Below, one piece after another: positions 17,864-25,806 of a DNA stretch of 64,000 bases. Below the pieces are notes generated by a model. That model saw only the letters and a list, made by a program, of their open reading frames with translations, was not told the origin of the DNA and ran no database searches. The DNA is from JABDGM01 sp046349975 (GTDB lineage Bacteria > Planctomycetota > Planctomycetia > Pirellulales > Lacipirellulaceae). The translations under genes were made by a program, and so were the position numbers. The stretch is from assembly GCA_046349975.1 (NCBI GenBank), contig JAXMBH010000011.1, positions 1 through 64,000 of the forward strand, given 5' to 3'. The first letter of the stretch is position 1; the number at the start of each line of letters is the position of its first letter.

Positions 17864-19420
17864 CTAGTTGCCGAGTAATAAGCCTTTGTTGAGGTCCATG
17901 CGCAGGCGGTTGTTTTCCGCAATCAACTGCCGCATGAGCTTGTTCGTTTCGCGCTGCTCTCTGGTCATGGGGCTATCGCCAGTGCCGCCCGCCGTCGCCG
18001 CTGCCGCGGAGAACGTACCGAACACTTCCTGCTGTGGACTGTACTGTCCCAAGTGGGTGAGGTTCGGTGAATGCTTCCGGTCGTCGTCCGCGGCTTTCTT
18101 GTTAGCTGCCCGCCGCTTCAACTCCTCCTCCAACTTGTCGAGTTGCCCGGATGCCTTCAGCACGGTCATTGGGTCGAGTGCTCCGACCGCACCGGCCATA
18201 GCGCCTGCGCCGTTGGTCCACGTCGCATCGGCATCCCACTTGCGTTTCTGCTCAACAATGCCTTGCACATTGAGCTGGTCGAGACGCGGCCCGAAGAATC
18301 CCGGCATACCGCCGGTACCGATGTTGCCATAGTCGTGCGGGCCAGCGGGACCATTGGGCTTGACGGTCGCATTTCTGAAGGCGTTGGCAACCTTGTTCAT
18401 TGCATTGAGGTAGGCGAACGTGGTTTTTAGTTCGTCGCCAACGCCAGCAATTTCCGCCCGCCAACCCTTCCAACCCGTGATGCTCTTGAACACCTCGAAT
18501 GACAACCCAGCGACGCCAGCCGTCACGATGTCGAGTTGAGTGGAGAGCGTAACCAGCGCGGCCGCGACACCCGCACCGATGCCCAGCACTGCCAAGATTT
18601 CCGGTCCCACTGAGACAACCGCCCCCATCGCCACAGCCAGCCCGCCGAATGCTGCGGCTGCCGTGCCGAGCGTTGCGCCAATCGCTACCAGCGCAACCCC
18701 CACCGCGCCGATAGCGACCACCGCCTCTTGATTGTTTTTCACGAACTCAATAGCCACCGCCAGATACTCGCTCAACCACTCAGCAGCTGCCGACACAGCC
18801 GGCGCCACCGCCGCTGCGATGTTCGCCGCCAGCGCCACAAACTGGCTCTTCAGCGTATCAATCGCATCGCCCAGGCGGTCGGCCTTGTCGGTCATCGACT
18901 TATCCCACACCAGCCCCAGGTGCTCCGCCTTCGCCCGCAGTTCGTCCAGGTCGGCAATCATCGGCAGTAGCATTGTGCCGGCCTTGCCCCACGCCTTCAT
19001 GGCCGCCGCAGCACGGTCGCTGGGATCTTCGATAGCCGCGATGCCGCGGGCCACCTCGAAGAAATCCCGCTTGTCATGGTTCTTGGCCATGAACCGTGCC
19101 GCCTTCTCAACGTCTTCCATCGATGCGCCAGACTGCTCGGCGGCATACTTAAGCTCACTGAGCGTATCCACGGCCACGCCCGTGCGTGCTGCCATATCGT
19201 TGAGAGCCGACCCCACTTCGTTGAAGATGGCGAGCGCGCCGGCAAATGCCGACGTGATAACCGCCCCCGCCGCGCCGGCCGCAGCGCCAACACTGCCCAT
19301 CGTGCCGGCAAAATTCTTGAGCTTCGTTTGTGCGTCACGCAGCCCCTTGTCGAGCGGCGCGTTCTTCGTCCGCAGTTCGACGGTTGCCCTACCGGCCTGG
19401 ATGTCTTCTCTACCGGCCAT
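17864..19420 (-). CDS. phage tail tape measure protein
   Basis: A 518-residue protein with the classic tape measure layout. An N-terminal helical region has RTKNAPLDKGLRDAQTKLKNFAGTMG, where Ala/Gly-rich coiled-coil begins. A segment GVAVDTLSELKYAAEQSG is shared by many TMPs. A long hydrophobic Ala/Gly/Val stretch spans about residues 225-300, and a charged C-terminus follows. These proteins set tail length and sit inside the tail tube. At 518 residues it is short, implying a short tail by the usual roughly linear length rule. The start overlaps the previous gene by 11 nt, the position where phages keep tail assembly chaperones. Confidence 0.85.
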   Translation of the reverse strand: MAGREDIQAGRATVELRTKNAPLDKGLRDAQTKLKNFAGTMGSVGAAAGAAGAVITSAFAGALAIFNEVGSALNDMAARTGVAVDTLSELKYAAEQSGASMEDVEKAARFMAKNHDKRDFFEVARGIAAIEDPSDRAAAAMKAWGKAGTMLLPMIADLDELRAKAEHLGLVWDKSMTDKADRLGDAIDTLKSQFVALAANIAAAVAPAVSAAAEWLSEYLAVAIEFVKNNQEAVVAIGAVGVALVAIGATLGTAAAAFGGLAVAMGAVVSVGPEILAVLGIGAGVAAALVTLSTQLDIVTAGVAGLSFEVFKSITGWKGWRAEIAGVGDELKTTFAYLNAMNKVANAFRNATVKPNGPAGPHDYGNIGTGGMPGFFGPRLDQLNVQGIVEQKRKWDADATWTNGAGAMAGAVGALDPMTVLKASGQLDKLEEELKRRAANKKAADDDRKHSPNLTHLGQYSPQQEVFGTFSAAAATAGGTGDSPMTREQRETNKLMRQLIAENNRLRMDLNKGLLLGN

Positions 19421-19856
19421 CGGTGGTCCCCATTGCGGTTACGATTTCGTCGACCGTCACACTCTCGATTGCCGCCGCGGCATTGGCTACGCTCGCGTTC
19501 TGCGCCTCAATCGCCTTGTCGAGCCACTTGTTCATTGCGGCCCGTTGGTCCGCACGGTGGAAGTCTGCGACAGCCCGGCCCAACGCAATGCCGGATTCGT
19601 ACATCGCGTCACCGGCGAGCGATGCCAAGAATTGGTCTTTGGTGACGCCCAGCTTCGCCGCGTCTTCCGACACCATGCACCACAGCACAGTGCTGAATAG
19701 CGATGCGTCTTCGGCCAGTTCGTTAAACAGTTTGCACTTGTCCGCGAACAGTCGCTCGATGCGAATGCCGGTTTCAGTTTTGACCGCCATGCACGTCAAT
19801 GCGTGAACGCTCAAGTCCCACTCACGACCCGCGTTGTCTTTGAATTTGGATGCCAT
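19410..19856 (-). CDS. hypothetical protein, tail assembly chaperone position
   Basis: A 148-residue protein starting MASKFKDNAGREWDLSVHALTCMAVKTETG. That opening (a small hydrophilic strand followed by WDLxVxxxT) resembles phage proteins of unknown function that sit before the tape measure gene. The middle and end are helical. It overlaps the tape measure start by 11 nt in another frame. Phage tail assembly chaperones sit exactly here and often use a programmed frameshift; I did not find a clear slippery heptamer. Function inferred from position only. Confidence 0.6.
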   Translation of the reverse strand: MASKFKDNAGREWDLSVHALTCMAVKTETGIRIERLFADKCKLFNELAEDASLFSTVLWCMVSEDAAKLGVTKDQFLASLAGDAMYESGIALGRAVADFHRADQRAAMNKWLDKAIEAQNASVANAAAAIESVTVDEIVTAMGTTDGR

Positions 19857-20159
19857 CTATGCCTGCTCCTGGAACCACCTTGCCGGCAACTGTGCGTCTT
19901 GCTCGGCGGCGCCTACGTTGTGTTCGGTAATCCACGGTTGCCGCTCGCGGCGCACCTTGCGTTCGTACTTGTCTTTCAACTCAGCCTGATTGGCGAACCA
20001 TGCTTGGCCGCCGTACTGGCCTTTGATGGTGCCGTCTGCCAGCGATTTATTCACATACTCGATGAGCGCAAGTTCGCCGTCTGTCAGAATCGCGGTTGCG
20101 AGCGCCACGCGCTGGCTCTTGCTCATTTCGCCTTTGACGATTCCACCACGAACTTTCAT
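19857..20159 (-). CDS. small basic hypothetical protein of the element
   Basis: About 100 residues from the ATG complementary to 20157-20159 (MKVRGGIVKGEMSKSQRVALATAILTDGEL). The open frame upstream of this start is not protein-like. The N-terminal half is helical, followed by KSLADGTIKGQYGGQAW and a charged helix (NQAELKDKYERKVRRERQPW). Its stop codon directly abuts the start of the next gene. It lies between capsid and tail genes, the usual place of head-completion or connector proteins, but no motif proves that. Confidence 0.5.
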   Translation of the reverse strand: MKVRGGIVKGEMSKSQRVALATAILTDGELALIEYVNKSLADGTIKGQYGGQAWFANQAELKDKYERKVRRERQPWITEHNVGAAEQDAQLPARWFQEQA

Positions 20160-20331
20160 CTGGCTTTTGCTCCGCGTCTGGCGTGTCTTCCCATTCGCCA
20201 ATCTTTTCGTGTGGTTCGGCTGGTCGCATCGTGTTGATTCAGAGCCGGCAGTGGGTTCGCTCCACAGGTAAGACCTTTGGCCCACTGCCGGCCTCGCTGC
20301 TGCGGAGGATTTCAACGCAGCGCGATACGTC

Positions 20332-21519
20332 CTATGCCACGCCCGTGCTAAAAACCATCGTTCGCCAGTCGATGAACGCCACGCCGACGCGGAGCTTCAC
20401 TGTCCAGCCCATGCCCCATTGGCCTCGGTCGAGAGTGTAGAAATCAACCATCGGGGCGGTGCTGGAACCTTGCAGGTAGCTCACCACGATTGCCGGTCGC
20501 TGCGATGCCGGGGCGAACAGTCCCCAGTAGGTGTCAGCGCCGGTTACGATGGTTTCCGCTTCCGGGTCAGTGACGCCTGCCGCACCCAACCGGCTTTCGG
20601 GAACCACAATCAGATTCCCCTTGTCCCCGTCCAGTTGATATTTCCGCGCCGTCTCGCGTGCCGTTTCCAAAATGGCGGACGCACAGACCAGATACTTCGG
20701 CGTTAAGCCAAGATGAATCTTCGCGCCGTCGTTGGCCACGAACGTCTGCCCGGCCAACTTCGTTGCCGCACCGGTCAATCCGGTGGCGCCCATCGCAGTC
20801 GTAATGAGGTTGGCGTGGTTCGTGTGGAAGAGCGCGGTCCCATCGTACATCGTTGGGTTGTTGAGGAACTTCGACCAAACCAAGTCGAGGTATAACCGCC
20901 GCGCGGCCCGCCCCAACTCCGCAGCCGCCATCAGGTACGCACCCGTGGTTGTGGCCGAATCCACGATGTCCATTCCGTCGAACGCCAACTGTGCTTCGTA
21001 CGGCACGACACTGCGGGGCGTCGTCGCACCAGCGAATTGCACGTGCGTTGCCGGGTGGCCCTTGCGGTGCCTTCGCAGCCGCGTGGTTTCTTCGATCGTA
21101 ACCACGTCATTCGACAGAAATTCTGGCGATGACATTTCGTACGTGAGCCCGGCCGTGGTGTCGACCACTTCGCCGTACCCGGCCGCCACGCCGCTGCCGA
21201 TTTTCGTGCTGAAGGTCGATTGCAGCGCGGGCGATGATAGCGCGGTTCGCACCACCGTCACGTCATCGCTCGTGGCGACGTCGATGTCGCACGCGGAGCC
21301 GAGCCAGAGGCACAGTTCGCGGCAGGTGTCAGCCAGGCGGCGGGAATGGTGCTTATCCCACGGGAAATCGTTGGCGATACGCTCGCCCTGTTTGCGGTAG
21401 ATTTCTTCCACGGCATAGCGCCCGCTCGCCTGCTCTTGCTTGCGTTGCCGCTCGAGCGCCGTCTGGGCGATGTAGTGTTCCAGCTCGGCGGTCTTGGTTT
21501 CGAAGGTTGATTGTGCCAC
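20332..21519 (-). CDS. phage major capsid protein, gpT-like
   Basis: A 395-residue protein starting at GTG, preceded by AAGGAGCAGGACC. Residues about 225-240 read YDGTALFHTNHANL, the signature of the Mu gpT-like major head subunit family, whose members adopt the HK97 fold. Before it come SSPEFLSNDVVTIEETTRL and Y..Q..FDGM..VDSATTTGAYLMAAAELGRA, a typical E-loop/spine region. The C-terminus has VVSYLQGSSTAPMVDFYTLDRGQWGMGWTVKLRVGVAFIDWR. The first about 75 residues are strongly helical and charged, as in fused delta/scaffold domains. No protease gene and no protease domain are visible nearby. Confident about the family, less about assembly competence. Confidence 0.8.
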   Translation of the reverse strand: MAQSTFETKTAELEHYIAQTALERQRKQEQASGRYAVEEIYRKQGERIANDFPWDKHHSRRLADTCRELCLWLGSACDIDVATSDDVTVVRTALSSPALQSTFSTKIGSGVAAGYGEVVDTTAGLTYEMSSPEFLSNDVVTIEETTRLRRHRKGHPATHVQFAGATTPRSVVPYEAQLAFDGMDIVDSATTTGAYLMAAAELGRAARRLYLDLVWSKFLNNPTMYDGTALFHTNHANLITTAMGATGLTGAATKLAGQTFVANDGAKIHLGLTPKYLVCASAILETARETARKYQLDGDKGNLIVVPESRLGAAGVTDPEAETIVTGADTYWGLFAPASQRPAIVVSYLQGSSTAPMVDFYTLDRGQWGMGWTVKLRVGVAFIDWRTMVFSTGVA

Positions 21520-21540
21520 GGTCCTGCTCCTTGTGCGTAA

Positions 21541-22140
21541 TTACTCAGCGGCTGCTGCGCTGATGGGTGACGGGATGGTTTTAAGCTGGTCAACTGCGAC
21601 GAGTCCGGTGCTGCCGAGACACCGCCACGGGTCGACCACGTGCTCTGTCGGCAACCCCAACTTCCACAGTTCGTTGACGATGGCTGGGCTTGGCGCACTC
21701 GTTGCCGGTGGCCAATGTGCTTTGTCGCCGTCGCCAACCATCGACACGCCGAACAATTCCGGGAAACGCTGGCGGATGCCTCGCCGGTGAACCGCGGCTG
21801 TGTCGGACTCGCTGGCCTTCGCACGTAATTCGCTGGCCTGCTGCCGCAGCTCCGAGCGTTTCGTGAACAGCGTGTCGGGGTCGACGTTCGGGGTGCGGTT
21901 GAGAATCTCAATGCGTTCTTCACACTCCGCCACTTTTTGTCGCGCGCCCTCCGCACCCTTGATGAGTTTTTCCAGGCGTTCGTCTTCGCTTATCGCCAGG
22001 ATGAACAAGTCGGCCGTGCGGGGGTGAATCTGCAAATCGAAAAGATACTCGCGCAGCTCTTGAAGTTTGCCGGCCTTCGCGAGCTTGACGATGGCGGTTA
22101 TATCCTTTTGCTCTAACTCGCCGTCGAAGTATTCTGTCAT
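21541..22140 (-). CDS. coiled-coil hypothetical protein upstream of capsid gene
   Basis: A 199-residue protein. Residues about 1-60 are helical with an acidic start. About 60-120 form a predicted coiled coil (LEKLIKGAEGARQKVAECEERIEILN, then LRQQASELRAKASES). The last 75 residues are compact and Trp-containing (LWKLGLPTEHVVDPWRCLG). It overlaps the upstream gene by 4 nt (ATGA) and ends 21 bp before the capsid gene. That position and the coiled coil would suit a scaffold or portal-associated protein, but no family motif is visible. Function unknown. Confidence 0.6.
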   Translation of the reverse strand: MTEYFDGELEQKDITAIVKLAKAGKLQELREYLFDLQIHPRTADLFILAISEDERLEKLIKGAEGARQKVAECEERIEILNRTPNVDPDTLFTKRSELRQQASELRAKASESDTAAVHRRGIRQRFPELFGVSMVGDGDKAHWPPATSAPSPAIVNELWKLGLPTEHVVDPWRCLGSTGLVAVDQLKTIPSPISAAAAE

Positions 22141-22340
22141 TGCTGCTCCCGTAAAAATGCTTTCAGTTCGAGGAGGGCGATGCCCTCATAAAAGTCGACG
22201 TCGTCTTGGTAGAACGCCGGCCTGATGCCGCGGTCAGCCAACACCTGCCGAATCGTCGGCACTGGCAATTGCGTTGCCGTCATCAGCTTGCCCGCGGAGT
22301 AGTAACAGGGTGGTGTCAGGCTGTCGGTTGTCTTGGCCAT
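22137..22340 (-). CDS. small hypothetical protein of the element
   Basis: A 67-residue protein (MAKTTDSLTPPCYYSAGKL) with a compact C-terminal half (LPVPTIRQVLADRGIRPAFY, then a helix to the end) that could be a small HTH-like fold: PTIRQVLADRGI reads like a recognition-type turn. It overlaps the next gene by 4 nt (ATGA), which argues for coupled translation and that it is real. In phage modules a protein here might be a small terminase-like or DNA-binding protein; that is a guess. Confidence 0.5.
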   Translation of the reverse strand: MAKTTDSLTPPCYYSAGKLMTATQLPVPTIRQVLADRGIRPAFYQDDVDFYEGIALLELKAFLREQQ

Positions 22341-22387
22341 GGCTGTATCCTACGACCGCACCAGAAACGCTGTGCCAATTGTTGGCA

Positions 22388-22612
22388 CTACAGCACGTAC
22401 AGGCGGAAACGGAATCCGCACTCGCAAACCTTTTCTTGGATGCTCACGCCGTCAACTTCGTCATAGACGCTGCGCATCTTCTCTCGCCGGAAGCGCGTGC
22501 CATTGCAGGCCGGACAGCGGAACCGATGAAACGTGAACTCGGGCAGGCTGCTACGATCCACGCGCTTTCGCCGCTTCGGAGGGCCTTCGGTGGCTTTGCG
22601 CGGTGTATTCAT
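22388..22612 (-). CDS. zinc-ribbon protein of the element
   Basis: About 74 residues from the ATG complementary to 22610-22612. The N-terminus is very basic (PPKRRKRVDR). The rest is a probable zinc ribbon: CPACNGTRFRREKM, then CECGFRFRLYVL. This resembles phage late-gene activators of the Ogr/Delta type in size and cysteine pattern, though the match is by eye only and such proteins have other conserved residues that I cannot confirm. It may bind DNA. The longer open frame upstream has no protein-like character. Confidence 0.5.
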   Translation of the reverse strand: MNTPRKATEGPPKRRKRVDRSSLPEFTFHRFRCPACNGTRFRREKMRSVYDEVDGVSIQEKVCECGFRFRLYVL

Positions 22613-23085
22613 GGACGGACGGACTTTCTCTCGATACAGGACGCGGCGGGAAATTGCAGGCTGTGTAATGCTTTGTAAGTACCTTTGGCTATCTGGGTAT
22701 TCTGGGTCCTTGCTGTCTTCATCCGTTCCGTTGTCCACCGTGTGGCCGCGCATTACCTATAGTGCGTGCCGGTCAAAACGGTTTTCACCACGCCACGTCT
22801 GCCACGGTGCCGAACCGGATGACTTCCCGAGCCGCATTGAAGTCCGCCAATCGTGCGGCCGTGTCCTCGGCGTCGCTCACGTCACGGGTGCTGTCGCCAA
22901 TGGCTGGTGCGTACTGGCCGCCCATATCTGCCAGGGACGTAGGCGGTGACGTGGGAGATTGCTTCACCCCGGCGCCCGCAGCGGAGGTGACGTGGGTGGC
23001 CCCTACGTAGTAGGGCCACACACACACCGCGCCCACACGTGGGCGGGTACGTGGTCGCTCACGTCCGCCCACGTCCTGCTTGGGT
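22613..23085. other. gap with phased ACGT repeats; possible small ORF
   Basis: A 473-bp stretch between the helicase gene and the zinc-ribbon gene. It holds the ACGT repeat cluster (separate entry). A possible 46-codon minus-strand ORF lies at 22785-22925 (MGGQYAPAIGDSTRDVSDAE and on); it has a protein-like helix near its end but no clear Shine-Dalgarno sequence, so I do not call it as a gene. Nothing else is visible. Confidence 0.35.
22937..23074. repeat. helically phased ACGT motif cluster, candidate origin
   Basis: Eight ACGT cores occur in 138 bp, most in the context (G/C)ACGTGGG or its complement CCCACGT. They start at 22937, 22949, 22990, 23005, 23037, 23049, 23061 and 23071. Several are spaced 10-12 bp, about one helical turn. 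GGTGACGTGGG occurs twice exactly (22945-22955 and 22986-22996). The cluster lies just past the 3' end of the element's helicase gene, as iterons of plasmid-like replicons often do. It could also be a regulatory array. Confidence 0.4.
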
Positions 23086-24603
23086 CTATTCGGGTAGGCT
23101 GTAGACACGGCAAATGTTTCCTCTCTTGTTGGTTTCTTCTGCCTGAATCTGGCCCTCTGATTCGAGCCAATCGAGTAGCCGGGCGCGTCGCTCACGGGAT
23201 ATGCCCGTCTTGCGCCCAAGGTCTGTTGAGGTGGCGGGGCCGTTTGTTAGTGCGCTGACAATCTTGGCGGCGTCCCGCTGGTCGTCGGCGGATTGCTGTT
23301 GCTGCCGAGCCGACAGCCGCCCTTTGAGTTTGCCGGGGTCTACGTCGCTGTCTGGGATCCACAGCGGGAATTGCCACTTCAAGCCGATTGGCTCAACCGG
23401 CGGGAATGAACGCACCAGGGCCTCGAACACGAAAGCGCCATCGTCTTCATGTTCTCTGAAAACCGCGTGTACATCGGCGGCGCGTGATTGGCTGCCAGCG
23501 CCAGCGCCTACGTCGCTCACCCGCTTGTCTGACTGTGGCCCTTTCGTGGCGTGGTGAACGAACGCCACAGTGCATTGCATGGCCTCAGCAAACTTGTCGG
23601 CATCGTTGTAGAATGCCGCTTCACTTGCGTTGTCGTTCTCGCTCTGACCCGGTTTCGTGAACCGATACTTGGCATCGAATGCGACAAGCGCCAACTCACC
23701 GGGCGCAAATTGCTCGCGTATCTCTGCCGCCACCGTGTTAAAGTCGCGGAGATTGCCGCGGAGCGTTTTGATAATCAGGTTGTGCTCATACTCGCTGCGG
23801 TCGATTCCCTTCGCATGGGCGACAAACGGCAACCTGCTGGCCAACGTCTCGCCATGCAGCTCGTTATCACAGATGAGCACTTTGCCTTTGGTGCATGGCA
23901 ACCGGCCAAACAGATAACGGCCCGTGACGATCGAGAGCGCCAAATCGTAGAGAAACCAACTCTTGCCCACCTTTGTGTTGGCGATGATGTTCATTACCTC
24001 GCCGATGCGCACCAGGCCATCAATCAGCGGCGGTTTCATCTGCGGATAAGCGTTGGACAAATCCGCAAATGTGAACGTGTCACGTGGCGTCTCGGCTTCG
24101 CGCTCACGCTTCCAGTCATCCACCATTGAGAACAGATACTGGTCGACGCGCTCGCTTGTGTGGCCGTTGCGAGCGTCTACCAGCGCTGCTTCCAATCCGT
24201 CGACACGTTGCCGCTTTCGCCTCGCCTCCACAACCTGCGCCGCATAGATGGCAGCATGGGCGGCGGTCGCCACCGATTGGCCGACTTCCAACCAGTAAAC
24301 AACCGGGTCGACTTTCGAGAATTCCTTCGCATTCCGCGTTCGATCCAGCAGCAGCGGAGTACTGAGCGGCAGGCCGGCTGCGTCCAGTTCCAAGATTGCA
24401 CGATATGCCGCGCGATGAATTGGCTCGAAGAAATCGGCAGGCCGCACGATCCGCTTCACTTCCGGCAGCACTTCCGGCAGCAGCAGTAGCGAGCCAAGAA
24501 CTTGCTGTTCGGATTCTGGCGCGAGATGGACTATCGACTCTTCCGAGCCATCGCCGTATGGCGTCCAGGCGGCGTCCTCAGCGGCAGTGGGGAGTCTGCT
24601 CAC
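23086..24603 (-). CDS. DnaB-N / RepA-like AAA ATPase with C-terminal wHTH
   Basis: A 505-residue replication-type protein of three parts. Residues about 28-125 match the DnaB helicase N-terminal domain (SEQQVLGSLLLLPEVLPEV, RPADFFEPIHRAAYRAI). Residues about 190-420 are a RecA/RepA-like ATPase: Walker A ANTKVGKS (207-214, with Ala for the usual first Gly), Walker B LALVAFDA (303-310) and VHHATKG (349-355), the sensor motif of RepA-like hexameric helicases. The last about 65 residues look like a winged helix (SALTNGPATSTDLGRKTGIS). It probably unwinds DNA during replication of the element. It overlaps the Xis-like gene by 4 nt. Confidence 0.8.
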   Translation of the reverse strand: MSRLPTAAEDAAWTPYGDGSEESIVHLAPESEQQVLGSLLLLPEVLPEVKRIVRPADFFEPIHRAAYRAILELDAAGLPLSTPLLLDRTRNAKEFSKVDPVVYWLEVGQSVATAAHAAIYAAQVVEARRKRQRVDGLEAALVDARNGHTSERVDQYLFSMVDDWKREREAETPRDTFTFADLSNAYPQMKPPLIDGLVRIGEVMNIIANTKVGKSWFLYDLALSIVTGRYLFGRLPCTKGKVLICDNELHGETLASRLPFVAHAKGIDRSEYEHNLIIKTLRGNLRDFNTVAAEIREQFAPGELALVAFDAKYRFTKPGQSENDNASEAAFYNDADKFAEAMQCTVAFVHHATKGPQSDKRVSDVGAGAGSQSRAADVHAVFREHEDDGAFVFEALVRSFPPVEPIGLKWQFPLWIPDSDVDPGKLKGRLSARQQQQSADDQRDAAKIVSALTNGPATSTDLGRKTGISRERRARLLDWLESEGQIQAEETNKRGNICRVYSLPE

Positions 24604-24818
24604 CGTGCCGCCCCCGCCTTGCGAGCCTTGGCCTTGCAGAAAGCAATCCAGTCGTCGCCGTCGATGAACGCATTGCGGCCGACGCGAGTTACCGGCAAGC
24701 CTTCTCGCTTCGCTTTGGCGAGTGTCTTCCGGCCGAACCCGGCCAGTCTCAGAAACTCTGGCAAAGGGTAAGATGTCCCAGCACTAATTGCGCCGCGGAC
24801 CTTCTGTTGCTCTGGCAT
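24600..24818 (-). CDS. Xis/AlpA-like helix-turn-helix protein
   Basis: A 72-residue basic protein starting at the ATG complementary to 24816-24818. It contains SYPLPEFLRLAGFGRKTLAKAKREGLPVTRVGRNAFIDGDDWIAF; the pattern of a short HTH, a wing with R-VGR--FI and a final helix is typical of MerR-like excisionases and AlpA-type regulators of islands. It likely controls excision by int or the early promoter. It overlaps the helicase gene by ATGA. Upstream is a 120-bp gap to the first gene of the leftward block. Confidence 0.65.
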   Translation of the reverse strand: MPEQQKVRGAISAGTSYPLPEFLRLAGFGRKTLAKAKREGLPVTRVGRNAFIDGDDWIAFCKAKARKAGAAR

Positions 24819-24939
24819 GATTGCCACTCCGTAGGTTGTGAACTTGAACCTACGGACAAGCATAAATGGGCCAATCGCCCTCCGAATATGGCCAGATTAC
24901 AGCCGTACAGCAACTGCGTTACAGCAGTACAGCAAACGC

Positions 24940-25578
24940 CTATTTGGCGATTTTCACCGTCACATCGCATTCCTCACACTTCACGTGCCGCAGCTTTTGG
25001 CGTGTTGAGGTGACGATGCGTTGCCCGCCACAAGTCGGACATGGCGGTGGGGTGTATTTCCTCGCCGCTGGCGTTTCTTCTAATTCAACTCGCGCCGCCT
25101 TTACATCCGCGGGGACATAGAATTCGAGCGCCGAAAATGCCCGGTCCAGGCGGCGCTCTATGATGTACCACCACTCGACCCGATTGTTGAAAGCCTCGCA
25201 CCGCGGACAGTCGCACATCGTTTTGCCGTCGCAGTCGGCAAGATGGTTGGCGAGTCGAACAAGCGCAGAAAGAACCCGCTTTATCGCCTTCAACCGATCG
25301 GGGTCTGTCCGCTCTTCGTTGGCGAGCCGGGCATACTCCTCAAGCAAAGGAAGGCGGTCGCCGTCGAATTGCTCATCAGCAAGATAGTCGGAAAGCAGGC
25401 CACCCGGCGGTGGGTTGTCGTGCCGCGATTTGTCATCGAACCACGCATGACGCTCCCGCTCGGCCTCCGTAGCATCAGCTCGCAGCGGGTAGGATATTGC
25501 GCTATCGAACTCATCCGCTTCCAGCATCAACGACTTACGCCGAACGGCCTCGCACCAGAAACGCGAAATCGCGTCCAT
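24940..25578 (-). CDS. hypothetical protein with C-terminal zinc ribbon
   Basis: About 212 residues from the ATG complementary to 25576-25578, preceded by a purine-rich GGGATGGAATC. The first about 120 residues are charged and helical. The middle has CDGKTMCDCPRCEAFNN, a possible first metal site. The end is a clear zinc ribbon (CPTCGGQRI, then CEECDVTVKI). It is the first gene of the leftward block and could be an early regulator or nucleic-acid-binding protein; no family is recognised. A perfect hairpin (CCGGCA-AC-TGCCGG, 25590-25603) lies about 11 bp upstream of its start. Confidence 0.6.
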   Translation of the reverse strand: MDAISRFWCEAVRRKSLMLEADEFDSAISYPLRADATEAERERHAWFDDKSRHDNPPPGGLLSDYLADEQFDGDRLPLLEEYARLANEERTDPDRLKAIKRVLSALVRLANHLADCDGKTMCDCPRCEAFNNRVEWWYIIERRLDRAFSALEFYVPADVKAARVELEETPAARKYTPPPCPTCGGQRIVTSTRQKLRHVKCEECDVTVKIAK

Positions 25579-25681
25579 CAGATTCCATCCCGGCAACTGC
25601 CGGCCAGCCGCGGCCCGGGATGGGTGGGCCGCAAGCTGGACGGTAAAGCGGGTGCCCCCGCCAGTTAGCCAATTGTGTGAC

Positions 25682-25700
25682 TGGTACCTGGATTGGTACC
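25682..25700. promoter_or_regulatory. candidate right arm-type integrase site
   Basis: TGGTACCTGgatTGGTACC, with two GGTACC boxes 12 bp apart. It matches the left-end site at 14732-14750 at 17 of 19 bases, in the same orientation. It lies 106 bp inside attR, in the non-coding end of the element. Confidence 0.4.
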
Positions 25701-25717
25701 AAAGAGTCGTCTATATC

Positions 25718-25793
25718 GCCTATCGTAGCGTGTTCGTCCGTTCAGGCAATATGCTATTTCCCGCAGTGGGAATAGGATGGGAATACGATAGGC
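25718..25793. repeat. inverted repeats between arm site and attR
   Basis: A perfect 10-bp inverted repeat, GCCTATCGTA at 25718-25727 and TACGATAGGC at 25784-25793, encloses a smaller palindrome TTCCC-GCAGT-GGGAA (25758-25772). GGGAATA occurs twice. The block lies in the untranslated right end of the element, upstream of its leftward genes. It could bind the integrase, the Xis-like protein or a repressor. Confidence 0.45.
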
Positions 25794-25806
25794 CGCATCG
25801 CTCGTT

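Noticed and set aside
18732..19700. 322-codon plus-strand frame opposite the tape measure gene
   Set aside because: Ala/Ser-rich antisense shadow; every other element gene points left and the minus-strand product has family features.
22785..23219. 144-codon minus-strand frame beside the helicase
   Set aside because: Its first third overlaps the helicase gene in another frame and its middle is the ACGT repeat cluster; only the last 46 codons could be real.
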